NCBI GenBank assembly: GCA_964017185.1
Contig: OZ024874.1
Location: 54,216,856 to 54,280,855 of the forward strand
Source of the DNA: Rugalucina vietnamica
Lineage: Eukaryota > Mollusca > Bivalvia > Lucinida > Lucinidae
DNA length: 64,000 nt
Direction: 5' to 3'
Shown: positions 56,108 through 64,000 of the stretch, one piece after another
Layout: every line of letters starts with the position of its first letter
Position numbering within the stretch: the first letter of the stretch is position 1
The notes under the pieces: model-generated
What the model was told of the DNA's origin: nothing
Databases searched by the model: none
Seen by the model: the letters and a program-made list of their open reading frames with translations, nothing else
Translations under genes and position numbers: made by a program

Positions 56108-56290
56108 TAAAAAAGGTACAAGTAGGCAATGATCAGGAAAAGCCGCATTCAGAAAAAAATTCCCACTCCAAAAACCGAGATGGGTAAAAAAAAATCGACA
56201 ATTAGCTACTTATACTTAAAACACATATCGTAAGCCGATTCAGCAGCTATTTTCCAATAGGCGGCCACTCAATTACCCGAACTGTAAGAC
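56108..56290 (-). mobile_element. RT-element 3' tail
   Basis: 'aaaggtacaagtaggcaatg', 'cccactccaaaaaccgagat' and 'aataggcggccactcaatta' give the last 180 bp of the tail, starting 30 bp upstream of the WSC-b second-half acceptor. Confidence 0.8.
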
Positions 56291-56299
56291 TCACAATGA

Positions 56300-57190
56300 G
56301 AAAAAAGCGCAATATCAAGTGGATTTTAAAGAAGGACGAATAAAGAAGCACTAATAGGCGATTGCTTTGATTGCTTGGATTACTCGACTTCAACAATATT
56401 TTGTTGTTTGGCCTCAACCTGCTTTAAAAACGGAATAAATTATTCAATCAAACTAGAATAACACAAGATTGTTAAGTTAACCATCTGAGTGATGTTTATG
56501 CAGATGATGTTTATGCTATTGTATAAAACCTGGCATCTGATAAAAATTGTTTCTGTGTGACGCAAAAAATACACATTTTACCAGATATTGCTCTTAGTTT
56601 GTCCCAATAATGTTTTCATCACCAAAACAATTGAAAAGGGGTTTTATTGGCAACTGAGGTAATCGATAAATAAATGAATTGGTAGCAATAACTATTACCC
56701 AATCATGATCATAGCTGAGAAACCTTGGTCCAGAATGGGTGATGCACAATGAAATTCTGCCCGAAGTAGAAGAAACGCTGAGAAAACTCAAAAATCAAAC
56801 CTCAACTTCGTTTTCAAATGCAGTGTGCGTCACTGATCATTTATCGGTTTGTATGTATACAATACCACGTGATTCTCAGTAGCGATCATGATGATCTCGC
56901 CTAATGGTTCTAATGACTCGTAGTAAAACACTATGAATTTCATTTTTTACGGTTAAAGTATAACCTCCCGTCCATGATTTTTTTTTCTGCAGGAATTCCA
57001 ATTCAAAAATAATTTTGAACATACAGTTTTATGTTCAAACGATTTTAAGAATTCTGCTGCACATTTCGAGATAAAGTATGTCAAAATATTTTATTGATAC
57101 TTTGTCAATCTAAAATACCGTTAAACAAACATTGTTTGACACCAGAAAACACATAAAGCATAAGCATAGGATGCACAGAGATTACATAAT
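56300..57190. other. Intron of WSC-b: nothing recognised
   Basis: AT-rich, no motif-bearing frames. Confidence 0.4.
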
Positions 57191-57194
57191 TAAA

Positions 57195-57375
57195 CATCAG
57201 GAAAACATGTCCGTAAAACGTATACCCCCTTGAACCCCACTTTTATGTAGTAAAAGTGGGGTACGCAGGGGTATACCTCTTTTTCTTATTTTTGCTCCAA
57301 AACATAGATTGTGGGTACTCGTTAGAACCGCCTCGCCGAGGCGATTCTAACGTGCACGGACATGTTTTCCTGATG
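57195..57375 (-). mobile_element. Hairpin MITE, copy 8, internally deleted
   Basis: Only 181 bp. The first arm is complete through the hairpin 'gaaccgcctcgccgaggcga'. It then jumps from 'ttctaacgtg' to 'cacggacatgttttcctgat', so both ends now carry the same terminus in inverted orientation (about 21 bp perfect). Confidence 0.85.
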
Positions 57376-57556
57376 CAGCAAAACCATTACAAATACGTTA
57401 GGACTAGCTTTGCCCAAAGAAGGCAGCCATTCGAATTATCGAAGATAAACCACAGCAGAACCGTTTTGGAAAATTAAAGAAATAACGGAAATGATTGAAC
57501 AGAAGTTTTACTTACCAACGTTTGTCTGCTTTGATTATCTATTAATTATTCGGTTC

Positions 57557-57769
57557 CATTAGGAAACCATGCACATGCGATGAAATAGCTGTTAAACTTG
57601 AACGTTTCATTATAGAAAAAAAAATGACATTTTTAATTGCCTAGGTCAAAATATTCATTGTGGCTACACGTTAGATCAAAGATAAAAAAAAAAAAAAAAA
57701 AAAAAATAGGTATACCCCAAAAGTGGGACTTCAGGAGGTTTATATTGCACGGACATGTTATTGTGATGC
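57557..57769 (+). mobile_element. Hairpin MITE, copy 9, old
   Basis: 'cattaggaaaccatgcacat' start, 'gtggctacacgttaga', an A23 tract, then 'aggtatacccc' and 'gcacggacatgttattgtga'. The hairpin is lost. It ends about 35 bp from the WSC-b first-half donor. Confidence 0.7.
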
Positions 57770-57801
57770 TAAATAGTGTGACTGTGTAACTAATTAAACT
57801 T

Positions 57802-57803
57802 GC
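57802..57803 (-). promoter_or_regulatory. GC splice donor of WSC-b
   Basis: The exon end AAAG is followed by GCAAGT rather than GTAAGT. All other donor positions match consensus, as is typical of true GC-AG introns. Position is two bases on the minus strand directly after 57804. Confidence 0.65.
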
Positions 57804-57914
57804 CTTTCGATATACAACTATGCAAGCAACGATGTGGTGAGTTATCGTCGATGATACCAAGATGTAGTTCCAGATCACGATCATGCTGGTCTCGGTAGCA
57901 GCCAATGTAATGTG
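57804..57914 (-). CDS. WSC-b, first-half exon (GC donor)
   Basis: The 111-bp exon follows the acceptor 'ctattattacag' and encodes AHYIGCYRDQHDRDLELHLG and on to CLHSCISKG, the standard first half of a WSC domain. The donor reads AAAG/gcaagt, a GC-AG intron whose other donor positions match consensus. GC-AG introns are a known minor class, so the exon can be functional. It sits between two MITEs: one ends about 35 bp below the donor (57557-57769) and one begins 16-17 bp above the acceptor (57931-58174), so the branch-point region now lies inside transposon sequence. Confidence 0.75.
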
Positions 57915-57930
57915 CTGTAATAATAGCTGA

Positions 57931-58174
57931 CAATTGAGCCGTCTCGTGGGAAAACCAACAATGTGGTTTCCGAACAGGTCCGACACAAACCGGCCTGTAC
58001 AAACACAGAAAAGAGCTAGAAGCTTGAAATTTCGGATTTAGGTAGAAGAGGAATTGTACTATCCGAGTAGCGAAAACAAAGGCGCTGATCAGCTTCGCGG
58101 TTACCGCGAAGCTGATCTGTGCCTTTGTTTTCGCCTATGCAGATTGTTGGTTTTCCCATGAAGTGGCTCAATTG
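57931..58174. mobile_element. Palindromic MITE (family 2), copy 3
   Basis: Perfect terminal 'caattgagcc' and 'ggctcaattg'. The centre hairpin 'gatcagcttcgcggttaccg' / 'cgaagctgatc' is flanked by 'gcgaaaacaaaggcgct' and 'gcctttgttttcgc'. It starts 16-17 bp above the WSC-b acceptor. Confidence 0.85.
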
Positions 58175-58384
58175 TTGGTGTGTATACTTGTAAATAAAGC
58201 TTGTTTCATATACTGTGTACAGCTTGACCACGAAAAATTGGCCGTGTTATGGTTATATTGTTTGTCAATATATAGCTTTTTATAGATCACCGTCTATCAT
58301 AGTTGTTTTCCAATCAATTCACCGATTGTTTACAGTAATACTTTGCCATGATGTCCTTAATAATATTGTAGAAAGGATTTGGCT

Positions 58385-58455
58385 AGCAGGTTAAGTTCAT
58401 TAGAATGAGAAGTTATATTTGACGTTAAGACTCGGGTTCGAATCCCATCAAAGAC
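58385..58455 (+). mobile_element. tRNA-like head
   Basis: 'gctagcaggttaagttcatt' (box-A-like) and 'cgggttcgaatcccatc' (perfect box B). The cloverleaf cannot be completed, so it is a SINE or tRNA-pseudogene fragment. Confidence 0.45.
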
Positions 58456-58739
58456 ATTTTTTATTACTTAATAGAGTGATTTTCTTTATCTTCATTTGTT
58501 TTTGTTTTTGTATTTTTTCATCTTTTTATGATGCTATATTTTCTGGCATTTTATTTTATTTATAAAACAGATCATATTAATGCTAAATAATATTACTATG
58601 GGACTTCACAAAGAACATTTGAATTTCTAAGTATAACTTTTACGGACATAGAAACTAGAATAGGAAGCCATAATAAATGCTTGTTTGTACCGCATTGTCT
58701 GTATATTTCAGGTTATTTGATGACATATCACACATTTAA

Positions 58740-58985
58740 TCACAGTTTCACTGACAGTCCGTCAAACCTTCGTCTGGCGGAAACAGTCCCCTCGTCGGTC
58801 AACGTCGCGTCTCCAGAGCAATCGTCATCCATCGTCAGCGTATCTACCATCAACGTGTTTTCGTCAATTGTGACGTCAACTTCAGTGTCACAGTCATAAC
58901 CATCAGCTCGTCTCGTCTTCAGTGTCCTCGTCGTAAGTCTCAAGTTCGTCCTCTGTGTCGGTACCACTGTCGCTATTGTCGACCT
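58740..58985 (-). pseudogene. Acidic coding remnant in two frames
   Basis: The minus strand reads SGTDTEDELETYDEDTEDE in one frame up to a stop. A second frame continues with DCDTEVDVTIDENTLMVD, then DDDCSGDATLTDEG. The abrupt frame change and GAC/GAG/GAA richness suggest a frameshifted acidic N-terminus, such as a transposase or nuclear protein. Identity is unknown. Confidence 0.3.
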
Positions 58986-59094
58986 GAATGACGATCTATT
59001 TCATTTTCCACAATAATGTCGGTCGACCAGTACTTTTGCTCAATAGTTTTGACATGAGAACAACAATTGTACCATTTTTGTGCCGATACCTATT

Positions 59095-59470
59095 CGAAAG
59101 CTTACTGCAGCTGGTGTTGTGCCGTGTGGCGGCCCTAAAAGTCTCCCCGTACATCATCCATAGTGCAGATTATATTTTTATTTAGGTCCTTTGAGATCAA
59201 TAAAGATATTCAGAGTGTTCAAAACACTCACGTTTAGAAAAATACTTCTAAGCAATGTTTAAATTATTTGACCCCGTTTAGGAATGTGTCTTTGATATAG
59301 ATTTCTCGTGAAAATTTTCGAAATTGCAGTATTATAGTCTGGCTTTCGTTTCTGTTTTTAAAAGGGCTACTGATGAGGGTTCATTACCCGAAATTGCACA
59401 ATATAGTCCATTCTATCTCCCTTTGAATGTTTTTACTGCTTCCAAAGGATCAAACCCTTATATTTTATTC
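59095..59470 (+). repeat. Diverged copy of the 370-bp repeat
   Basis: 'tgcagctggtgttgtgccgt', 'gtctccccgtacatcatcca' and 'ggttcattacccgaaattgc' match 45829-46733 in order; the 3' half is more diverged. Confidence 0.8.
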
Positions 59471-59614
59471 TACCAAACACTATACTCCATTAAATTTAAA
59501 ACTTGTGTAGTTTCTAGCAACATAACATTTCACATCACCCAAGATCAGTTCAATTACATTAAAAAATCAAAATAAATAAATAAATGAATAAATAAATAAA
59601 TTCTCAGAAAAAAA

Positions 59615-59680
59615 TTCTAATGGGGTTCGAACCCGCGACAGTCGGATCCTACGTTCTGTGGCGTAACAATTTACACCAAA
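59615..59680 (-). mobile_element. tRNA-like head
   Basis: Reversed, 'gcgggttcgaacccc' is a perfect box B and 'ttgttacgccacagaacgta' replaces an anticodon arm. No complete cloverleaf. It follows an (AAAT)n tract. Confidence 0.4.
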
Positions 59681-60267
59681 TTCAGGTGGCAAATGAGTAG
59701 GGGCTAGCAAGCTGCAAGATACTTTCTTCTGCTACAAGGTCTTCTGATTGGCTTAGATTTTCTGGAAAGATTATCTCTGCCTCTGTGTTAGATAAACAAT
59801 ATTGGTGAGAACTAGAGGTCAAATTGCCACTTGTAGAAAATTTAATGGATGCAAGATGCCAAACAAATTGCCAAGAAGATAAGCTGCAGCATTGCAAAAC
59901 CACCATTGAATTATTAATGCGTTCGATGCTGCTTATAGAATCAGGCTCAGATGTGTATCTCACATTTTTTTTTCTAAAGAAGAACGTCAGATATAAACCC
60001 AGAGCAGGCTGCATAATTTTGGTATGTGAATGCTACAAATGTAAGATGCAGTGTGGTCTACTGAGCTATGGCTTGTTGATTTTATGAAAATGTGAAGATG
60101 GCCTGTTTGACAATAGCGAATGACTGTGGCTTGTGGATTTCACAGACAATAATCTTCAAAGATATGCCTTGCGAGGAAACAGCATGTCTGTATAGGCCAA
60201 AGTGGGACTTGCTAGACCCTACTCATTAGCCACCTGCAAATTCTAATGCAGAATTTCCAATGACATG

Positions 60268-60695
60268 AGAAAGTACAAGTAGGCAAAGATCAGGAAAATG
60301 CGCAATCAGAAAAAGACTCCCACTCCAAAAACCAAGGTGGGAAAAAAACAAACTAACAATCAGGTACTTATACCATGAAAACATTTCGTAAGCCGAATGA
60401 GCAGTTATTTTCCCAATAGGTGGCCACTCAGTTACCATAACTTAACTAAAGATTTGCAAACATACATAAGGCGCCAACAGCACAAAAATATTTTAAACAC
60501 CAAGACATAAAACAAAAAGAACCACCACAGAAGTATCGACTTGGAACGATCAGTAACACAAAGTTACTGGCGGGTTTAAATCGATTTTACACGGCCGTAA
60601 CCTCACCCTCAGCTTCTGCAGTGGTTCTAACATTTAGTTAGTTTTTCGGTCCTCGTGGTGAATCTCTAACTAGTAAATGAATCATCAAGAACAAA
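60268..60695 (-). mobile_element. RT-element 3' tail, longest minus copy
   Basis: Runs from 'aagtacaagtaggcaaagat' through 'ccaataggtggccactcagt', 'cgacttggaacgatcagtaa' and 'cctcgtggtgaatctctaac'. It matches the 7589-8220 copy closely. Confidence 0.85.
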
Positions 60696-60699
60696 CATT

Positions 60700-61450
60700 T
60701 AGAGTATTTGTTAACTATCACGCTTCACGAATTCCGATAAACCGATATACGCACAAAAGATTCCGTATACGTCATCAGATTTATAAATACACATCGATAA
60801 CCAAAATATTTACCAAACATCCAGCCAATTTATGATGGTTAACCTATATTTAATCGATTTTTACATACTTGCTGTCTTTTTCACTAACGATTCACGATTC
60901 TTAATTCATATGTGTAATGTAGAAATTTCAACCAGCAGCTTATATTCAAACTGAACATTTGCAAGGAGAAATTGCTGCAATAAACTAACTTATGGACATG
61001 CAGTGGATAAATATAAAAATCAATTATGGGAACGTTAGTAAATGCAGCTTATCTTTAAACCTTTAAACTAAATTAAACAGATATAAAATGCATTAATTAA
61101 TTAAACAGAAATAAAATGCATTAATTAAAACCGGACCACATATGAATAACATGTTTGATTTTCGAGAAAAAAAGTTCATTCTGTTGTAAAGACAGTATTG
61201 TATTTCAATGTGTTTGGCTATTTCATCTAAAATGCTGTTATTTTATGGCAACATTCTGAGAAATGAAACTCGCACACGAAATAAGAATTATGTGCATAAA
61301 AAGATCAATTTAATTTAAACGAATATATTGTCATACAAAGCAAGAAAAAAAGTGCCTTGGTTGCATATGGACCCTTACCCTTTGCGTGTGTTACACAGTG
61401 ATATATTTATTTTCAATAAAGGAATGCCTTCATAGCATGTACCAACGTAC
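60700..61450. other. Nothing recognised
   Basis: AT-rich sequence with a local duplication of 'aaacagatataaaatgcatt' (about 61075-61130). Confidence 0.4.
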
Positions 61451-61515
61451 TACTATTTATTAATGATACAACACATCCTTGAATCGTTTTACTAAACATG
61501 ACAAACCGGGATGTG

Positions 61516-61673
61516 CTGCATATACTGAGCAATAGGCTGGTCCTCCGCATATCCCATTTAGGTCACCTGGGCACGTGTTACACATGTATTGTGGCACTTT
61601 TCCTCTTGTTTCATAACTAAAACCGCAAAGACAATAGCTGTCATTTTCAATTACCGCAAATGTATAACATAAA
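61516..61673 (-). pseudogene. WSC-a, second-half exon with lost splice sites
   Basis: The reading frame contains the second half of a WSC domain: YTFAV, then CLCG, CNTCPGD, ICGG and SVY, with all expected cysteines present. The conserved start is preceded by 'ttttat' where the sister exons have an AG acceptor. The conserved end (SVY) is followed by GCAGCAC instead of a GT donor. Other AGs nearby are in the wrong phase for the upstream exon. The frame instead runs on to a stop near 61460. A sense-oriented LTR fragment ends roughly 25 bp upstream. It is probably a dead exon; use as a terminal exon or an LTR-driven chimera is less likely. Edges are approximate. Confidence 0.5.
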
Positions 61674-61697
61674 ATACAATAGCATATTTTAACGAAC

Positions 61698-62020
61698 AGC
61701 CTAGCCAATACCACAGCAAACACGTACCGTCGGTGGAAAAGCATGCTCATCAACCAAGGATGGTTTACTGCGCTACAGAGTCAACAATAACTCACTTCAC
61801 GAAGTTTTAAGTTTATAATTTACATATTGTCAGCTCTCTAGATGCCGCTTATACGTTGCATCAACGTATTCTATCAAGGGAGGCTATCCCGTCACATTAC
61901 TTCTCCCTTCGAGAATACTCGTATCGAGTCTTGGCCTGGGGACTACATGGGTAAGTCAACTCTTCTCTCCCGAAACAGTCCAGAGGACTGCGGCTTCTGC
62001 GTCTTGCTTTACAGGAACAA
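61698..62020 (-). mobile_element. LTR-element fragment related to the miniature LTR element
   Basis: Reversed, it shows internal sequence ('cttacccatgtagtccccag', 'aggccaagactcg'), a purine tract (gaagggagaagtaa) and a diverged LTR from TGTGACGGGATAG to GGCTGTTCGTTA. Part of the interior differs from the 22.1-kb element, so it may derive from a longer parent. It reads in the same direction as the adjacent WSC-a exon. Confidence 0.75.
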
Positions 62021-62139
62021 CGCCTACTATACACTGACTGTGCTACTCTGCTTTCTCTGCATAACCAAACCCCGCTGACTACGGCTCACATTACGTCTAC
62101 TACCTATTGACGTCGGTCCCCAAGTACTAAAAACATACC

Positions 62140-62240
62140 CATTCATTTTACTTTTATCATACTCAGCTGTAAAAATTACAAATTTCAGTTTTCAATTAAT
62201 TTTTCCCCCAAAAAATATTGTGGGTACCTCATACACTTAC
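62140..62240 (+). mobile_element. Possible hairpin MITE half copy
   Basis: 'actcagctgtaaaaattaca', 'ttcagttttcaatt' and 'attgtgggtacctc' resemble one arm of the hairpin MITE. Weak. Confidence 0.35.
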
Positions 62241-62666
62241 AACGACCAATTTTCAATATTTTAAGTAAAAAAAAAATCCCTGGCTTCTGTACGTTAATGT
62301 CCAACAGATTGCAGGCGCTGCGGCAGTATGCATGTGGAGGAGTCAGTGGAGCTTGTTACCAAGTCTCAAAGGAGTCACCGGAACTTCTGTCAGAGTATAT
62401 GCACGGTCCCTTAAATGTTTGGCAGACTAAGATTGTGATTTGCTAAGTGAAGTTGCTGTATATAATACGAGGAGCTTGAAATGTGTTGTGTATTGCTTTG
62501 TCTGTCTTTATCTTTAAATTTCACACTTTAGTTGTGGTCTTGAAACTGAATCACGCTACATAAATATACACCGAAGCACACGTCAGACTTTCTATATTAA
62601 AGTGGAATACATGAGGCTGTTCATTGCACTCATTCGCGATCCTAACGGGCGCCTGATGAAACTCAC

Positions 62667-62786
62667 CTTGAGTAGCACACAAGGTTATAGATTCTTTTGC
62701 ACTGGTGTAACCTTTGTGGGAAGTACTTCTGAGACTTTCACATGACGTTTCACTGAAGCAGCCTATGAAATGAAGGTCGACCCAGG
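62667..62786 (-). CDS. WSC-a, first-half exon
   Basis: The 120-bp exon is bounded by an acceptor ending 'tttttaag' and a strong donor, CAAG/gtgagt. It encodes the start of a WSC domain, with the hallmark FIGCF and a C-terminal LCATQ-G joining the next exon in phase 1. One cysteine usually present in the C-x-x-x-C pair is replaced (the motif reads ESITLC), and an extra cysteine sits in SETSC, so this unit is more divergent than WSC-b, -c and -d. It is the most upstream host exon seen. Nothing recognisable precedes it between 62.8 and 64 kb except a possible LTR. Confidence 0.65.
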
Positions 62787-63276
62787 CTTAAAAAGAGAAA
62801 ACATGCCACTCCAAATTATATGAAATATATACAGTATATATATGATATTATTTAATCCTTTACTTGTTATTGATATAATCAAAGGGGAGTAACCTTGATT
62901 AATATACATTTCAATTTTATGATATTCTTTTGTTTCTATAATTTATTGAGTGGTCTGATTTCAGCCCTTGATCCTGCTTCAGAGGATTCTGGAGATTTCT
63001 GGAGAACATTTCTTCTGTTCTATTCTGTTCTTCTAGAGAACATAGTATTATATAATTTGCTAGAAGCTGGAAGATTTTTCCTCAGATGTATATATACAGG
63101 TCTCAATCGAGTCTCAAGCATTCAGAAAGTGATTTAAAGTTCATAGTTTGGGTTGCTTCACTTGTTTGTATTAGAATTACTCTCTGTGGTTTTTATTATA
63201 AACGATGGATACACATTTTGTGCTCTTATGGACTTGAACTTTGGGAAACTGGATTAAGGATATCTGTGAATTGACA

Positions 63277-63533
63277 TGTTGAGGGACAAGGACTTATTTA
63301 GACTTATTTAGACGCTAATATTTTAAGTTGTTTGTTTTCTAATTTTTTATTTATTCATTTATTTATACATTTAAATTGCATGTATTTGTTTATGTTTATT
63401 TGTTTGACTAGAATACATGTGTATTAAGTTTTTAAACTTTGTTAGTTGTTCCTTGCTGGATTAGCCAGACCCTTAATATCATTTTTAGGATTGAAACTTT
63501 CTTTATTTTATCTTGTTACACTTGTTCGTAACA
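63277..63533 (+). repeat. Possible LTR
   Basis: Bounded by TGTTGAGG and CGTAACA (inverted TGTT/AACA). It is followed by 'gattttgggctctgagccgg', which sits where a primer site is expected. No second LTR is visible inside the window, so this rests on end motifs and on the gag-like ORF that follows. Confidence 0.4.
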
Positions 63534-63632
63534 GATTTTGGGCTCTGAGCCGGGATAGAACATATTGTGCACCGAATTTATTCTGAATTTAAAAAATATA
63601 TATACTGTTTGTCATACCAGCAAAAAGCAACC

Positions 63633-63785
63633 ATGTCATTCAAACTTGAAGATTTTATTGCTGCGCCTTCTCAAGTGCTGTTAAACTTGGCCAAAAAGAA
63701 TGATCTTCTAGAAATTGCTAGTCATTATAGCATACCTGATTTTAAAACATCTATATTTACATTTTATTGCAATCGCCCTAGATGA
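63633..63785 (+). pseudogene. Start of a retrotransposon gag-like ORF, truncated
   Basis: MSFKLEDFIAAPSQVLLNLA followed by a basic-leucine stretch (KKNDLLEIASHY) resembles the N-terminus of gag-like proteins of metazoan LTR retrotransposons. The frame stops after about 50 codons, at the point where the dispersed repeat 63788-64000 begins, so the ORF is probably cut by an insertion or deletion. It is not functional as seen. Confidence 0.5.
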
Positions 63786-63787
63786 AA

Positions 63788-64000
63788 GTATCTTTCTTGA
63801 TGTTCTTCATTTCCCAATGAAAAACATTAAGTCACGTGGTCTTGAGGCCACGCCTATGGGCGGGGCGACGTCAAAACCCATCCAGTGACGTTGCTTGTTT
63901 ACTCTTGTTGTCGTGACGTTGGTCGCGAAAATCTGACGTTTTGGCTGTTCCAAAATTACGTTAAGTCGAATTTAATGTCAAATAACATGAAAATGAGCGG
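63788..64000 (+). repeat. Dispersed repeat, mate of 4610-4865, cut by window edge
   Basis: 'gttcttcatttcccaatgaa', 'ccagtgacgttgcttgttta', 'gtgacgttggtcgcgaaaat' and 'gttttggctgttccaaaatt' are shared with the inverted copy at the left end of the window. Confidence 0.75.

Larger units (their letters stand above)
5105..62786 (-). other. Inferred modular gene: tandem split WSC domains followed by a C-type lectin domain
   Basis: Ten minus-strand exons encode, N to C, four WSC units (one with a decayed second half) and one CTLD. Every exon with usable sites starts with two bases completing a codon and ends with the first base of the next, so all introns are phase 1 and each exon is a multiple of three long. 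This is seen directly; that they form one transcript is inference from strand, order and phase. WSC domains (also in yeast Wsc stress sensors, polycystin-1 and Kremen) are putative carbohydrate binders, and CTLDs commonly bind glycans, so an extracellular lectin-like or immune-recognition role is likely. Introns range from 0.5 kb to about 19 kb and are filled with mobile elements. No signal peptide, transmembrane exon, promoter or polyadenylation site was found, so the gene probably continues past both ends. It could also be two adjacent genes split in the 32.4-13.0 kb gap. Confidence 0.6.

Noticed and set aside
62895..63274. Two open frames before the possible LTR
   Set aside because: No domain, splice signals or repeat match. 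Probably chance open frames.

Overview
The window looks like animal nuclear DNA, very probably from a bivalve mollusc. It is AT-rich, full of transposon fragments and microsatellites, and has no compact gene string. The bivalve signature is a pearl-like element (151-bp core repeats followed by an ACGG-type simple repeat and a terminal hairpin), tRNA-derived SINEs whose tails read 'catgactgaaa..ttgactggga', and a dozen copies of the 3' tail of one reverse-transcriptase element. The species cannot be named from sequence alone.

The only host coding signal I can defend lies on the minus strand and runs through almost the whole window (62786 down to 5105). Ten exons encode split WSC domains (cysteine-rich, putative carbohydrate-binding) followed by a split C-type-lectin domain (CTLD). 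Each WSC domain is cut in two by an intron at the same place (...C-x-x-C-x-x-Q-G / Y-x-Y-A...). Of the eleven junctions I can score, every one with usable sites is phase 1, so the domains can be shuffled without frame shift. Order N to C: WSC-a (62786-62667, plus a decayed second half near 61.6 kb), WSC-b (57914-57804, 56077-55913), WSC-c (43001-42888, 40664-40515), WSC-d (39972-39859, 32520-32377), CTLD exons A (12978-12808), B (10150-10052) and C (5203-5105). I infer one secreted or membrane lectin-like gene, open at both ends in this window. The first exon, signal peptide and terminus were not found.

Everything else is intron or flank, and mostly mobile DNA. 0-13 kb: SINEs, hairpin MITEs, a TA-flanked mariner-type element (6454-8703) carrying a reverse-transcriptase fragment, and the pearl-like element. 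13-31 kb: a TA-flanked 1.17-kb element (14169-15333), a 246-bp MITE, a complete miniature LTR element (22108-22618), a 1.6-kb long-inverted-repeat element (23279-24866), an alternating 185-bp tandem array (25.8-27.3 kb), and a 2.7-kb long-inverted-repeat element (27635-30322). 33.1-35.2 kb: about 56 copies of a 38-bp minisatellite inside the intron that splits WSC-d. 35-50 kb: two inverted copies of a microsatellite-rich element, a 370-bp tandem repeat and a broken non-LTR reverse transcriptase. 50-54 kb: a 579-bp CG-word MITE and a 2.76-kb long-inverted-repeat element with a 5-bp target duplication and a central basic ORF. 54-64 kb: hairpin MITEs, RT tails, a 3' LTR fragment beside the decayed WSC exon, and a possible LTR with a gag-like ORF start.

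The most interesting items are the modular WSC-CTLD gene with its TE-packed introns, and the 51.4-54.1 kb element, whose two arms carry the same splice donor feeding a central 129-codon basic ORF.
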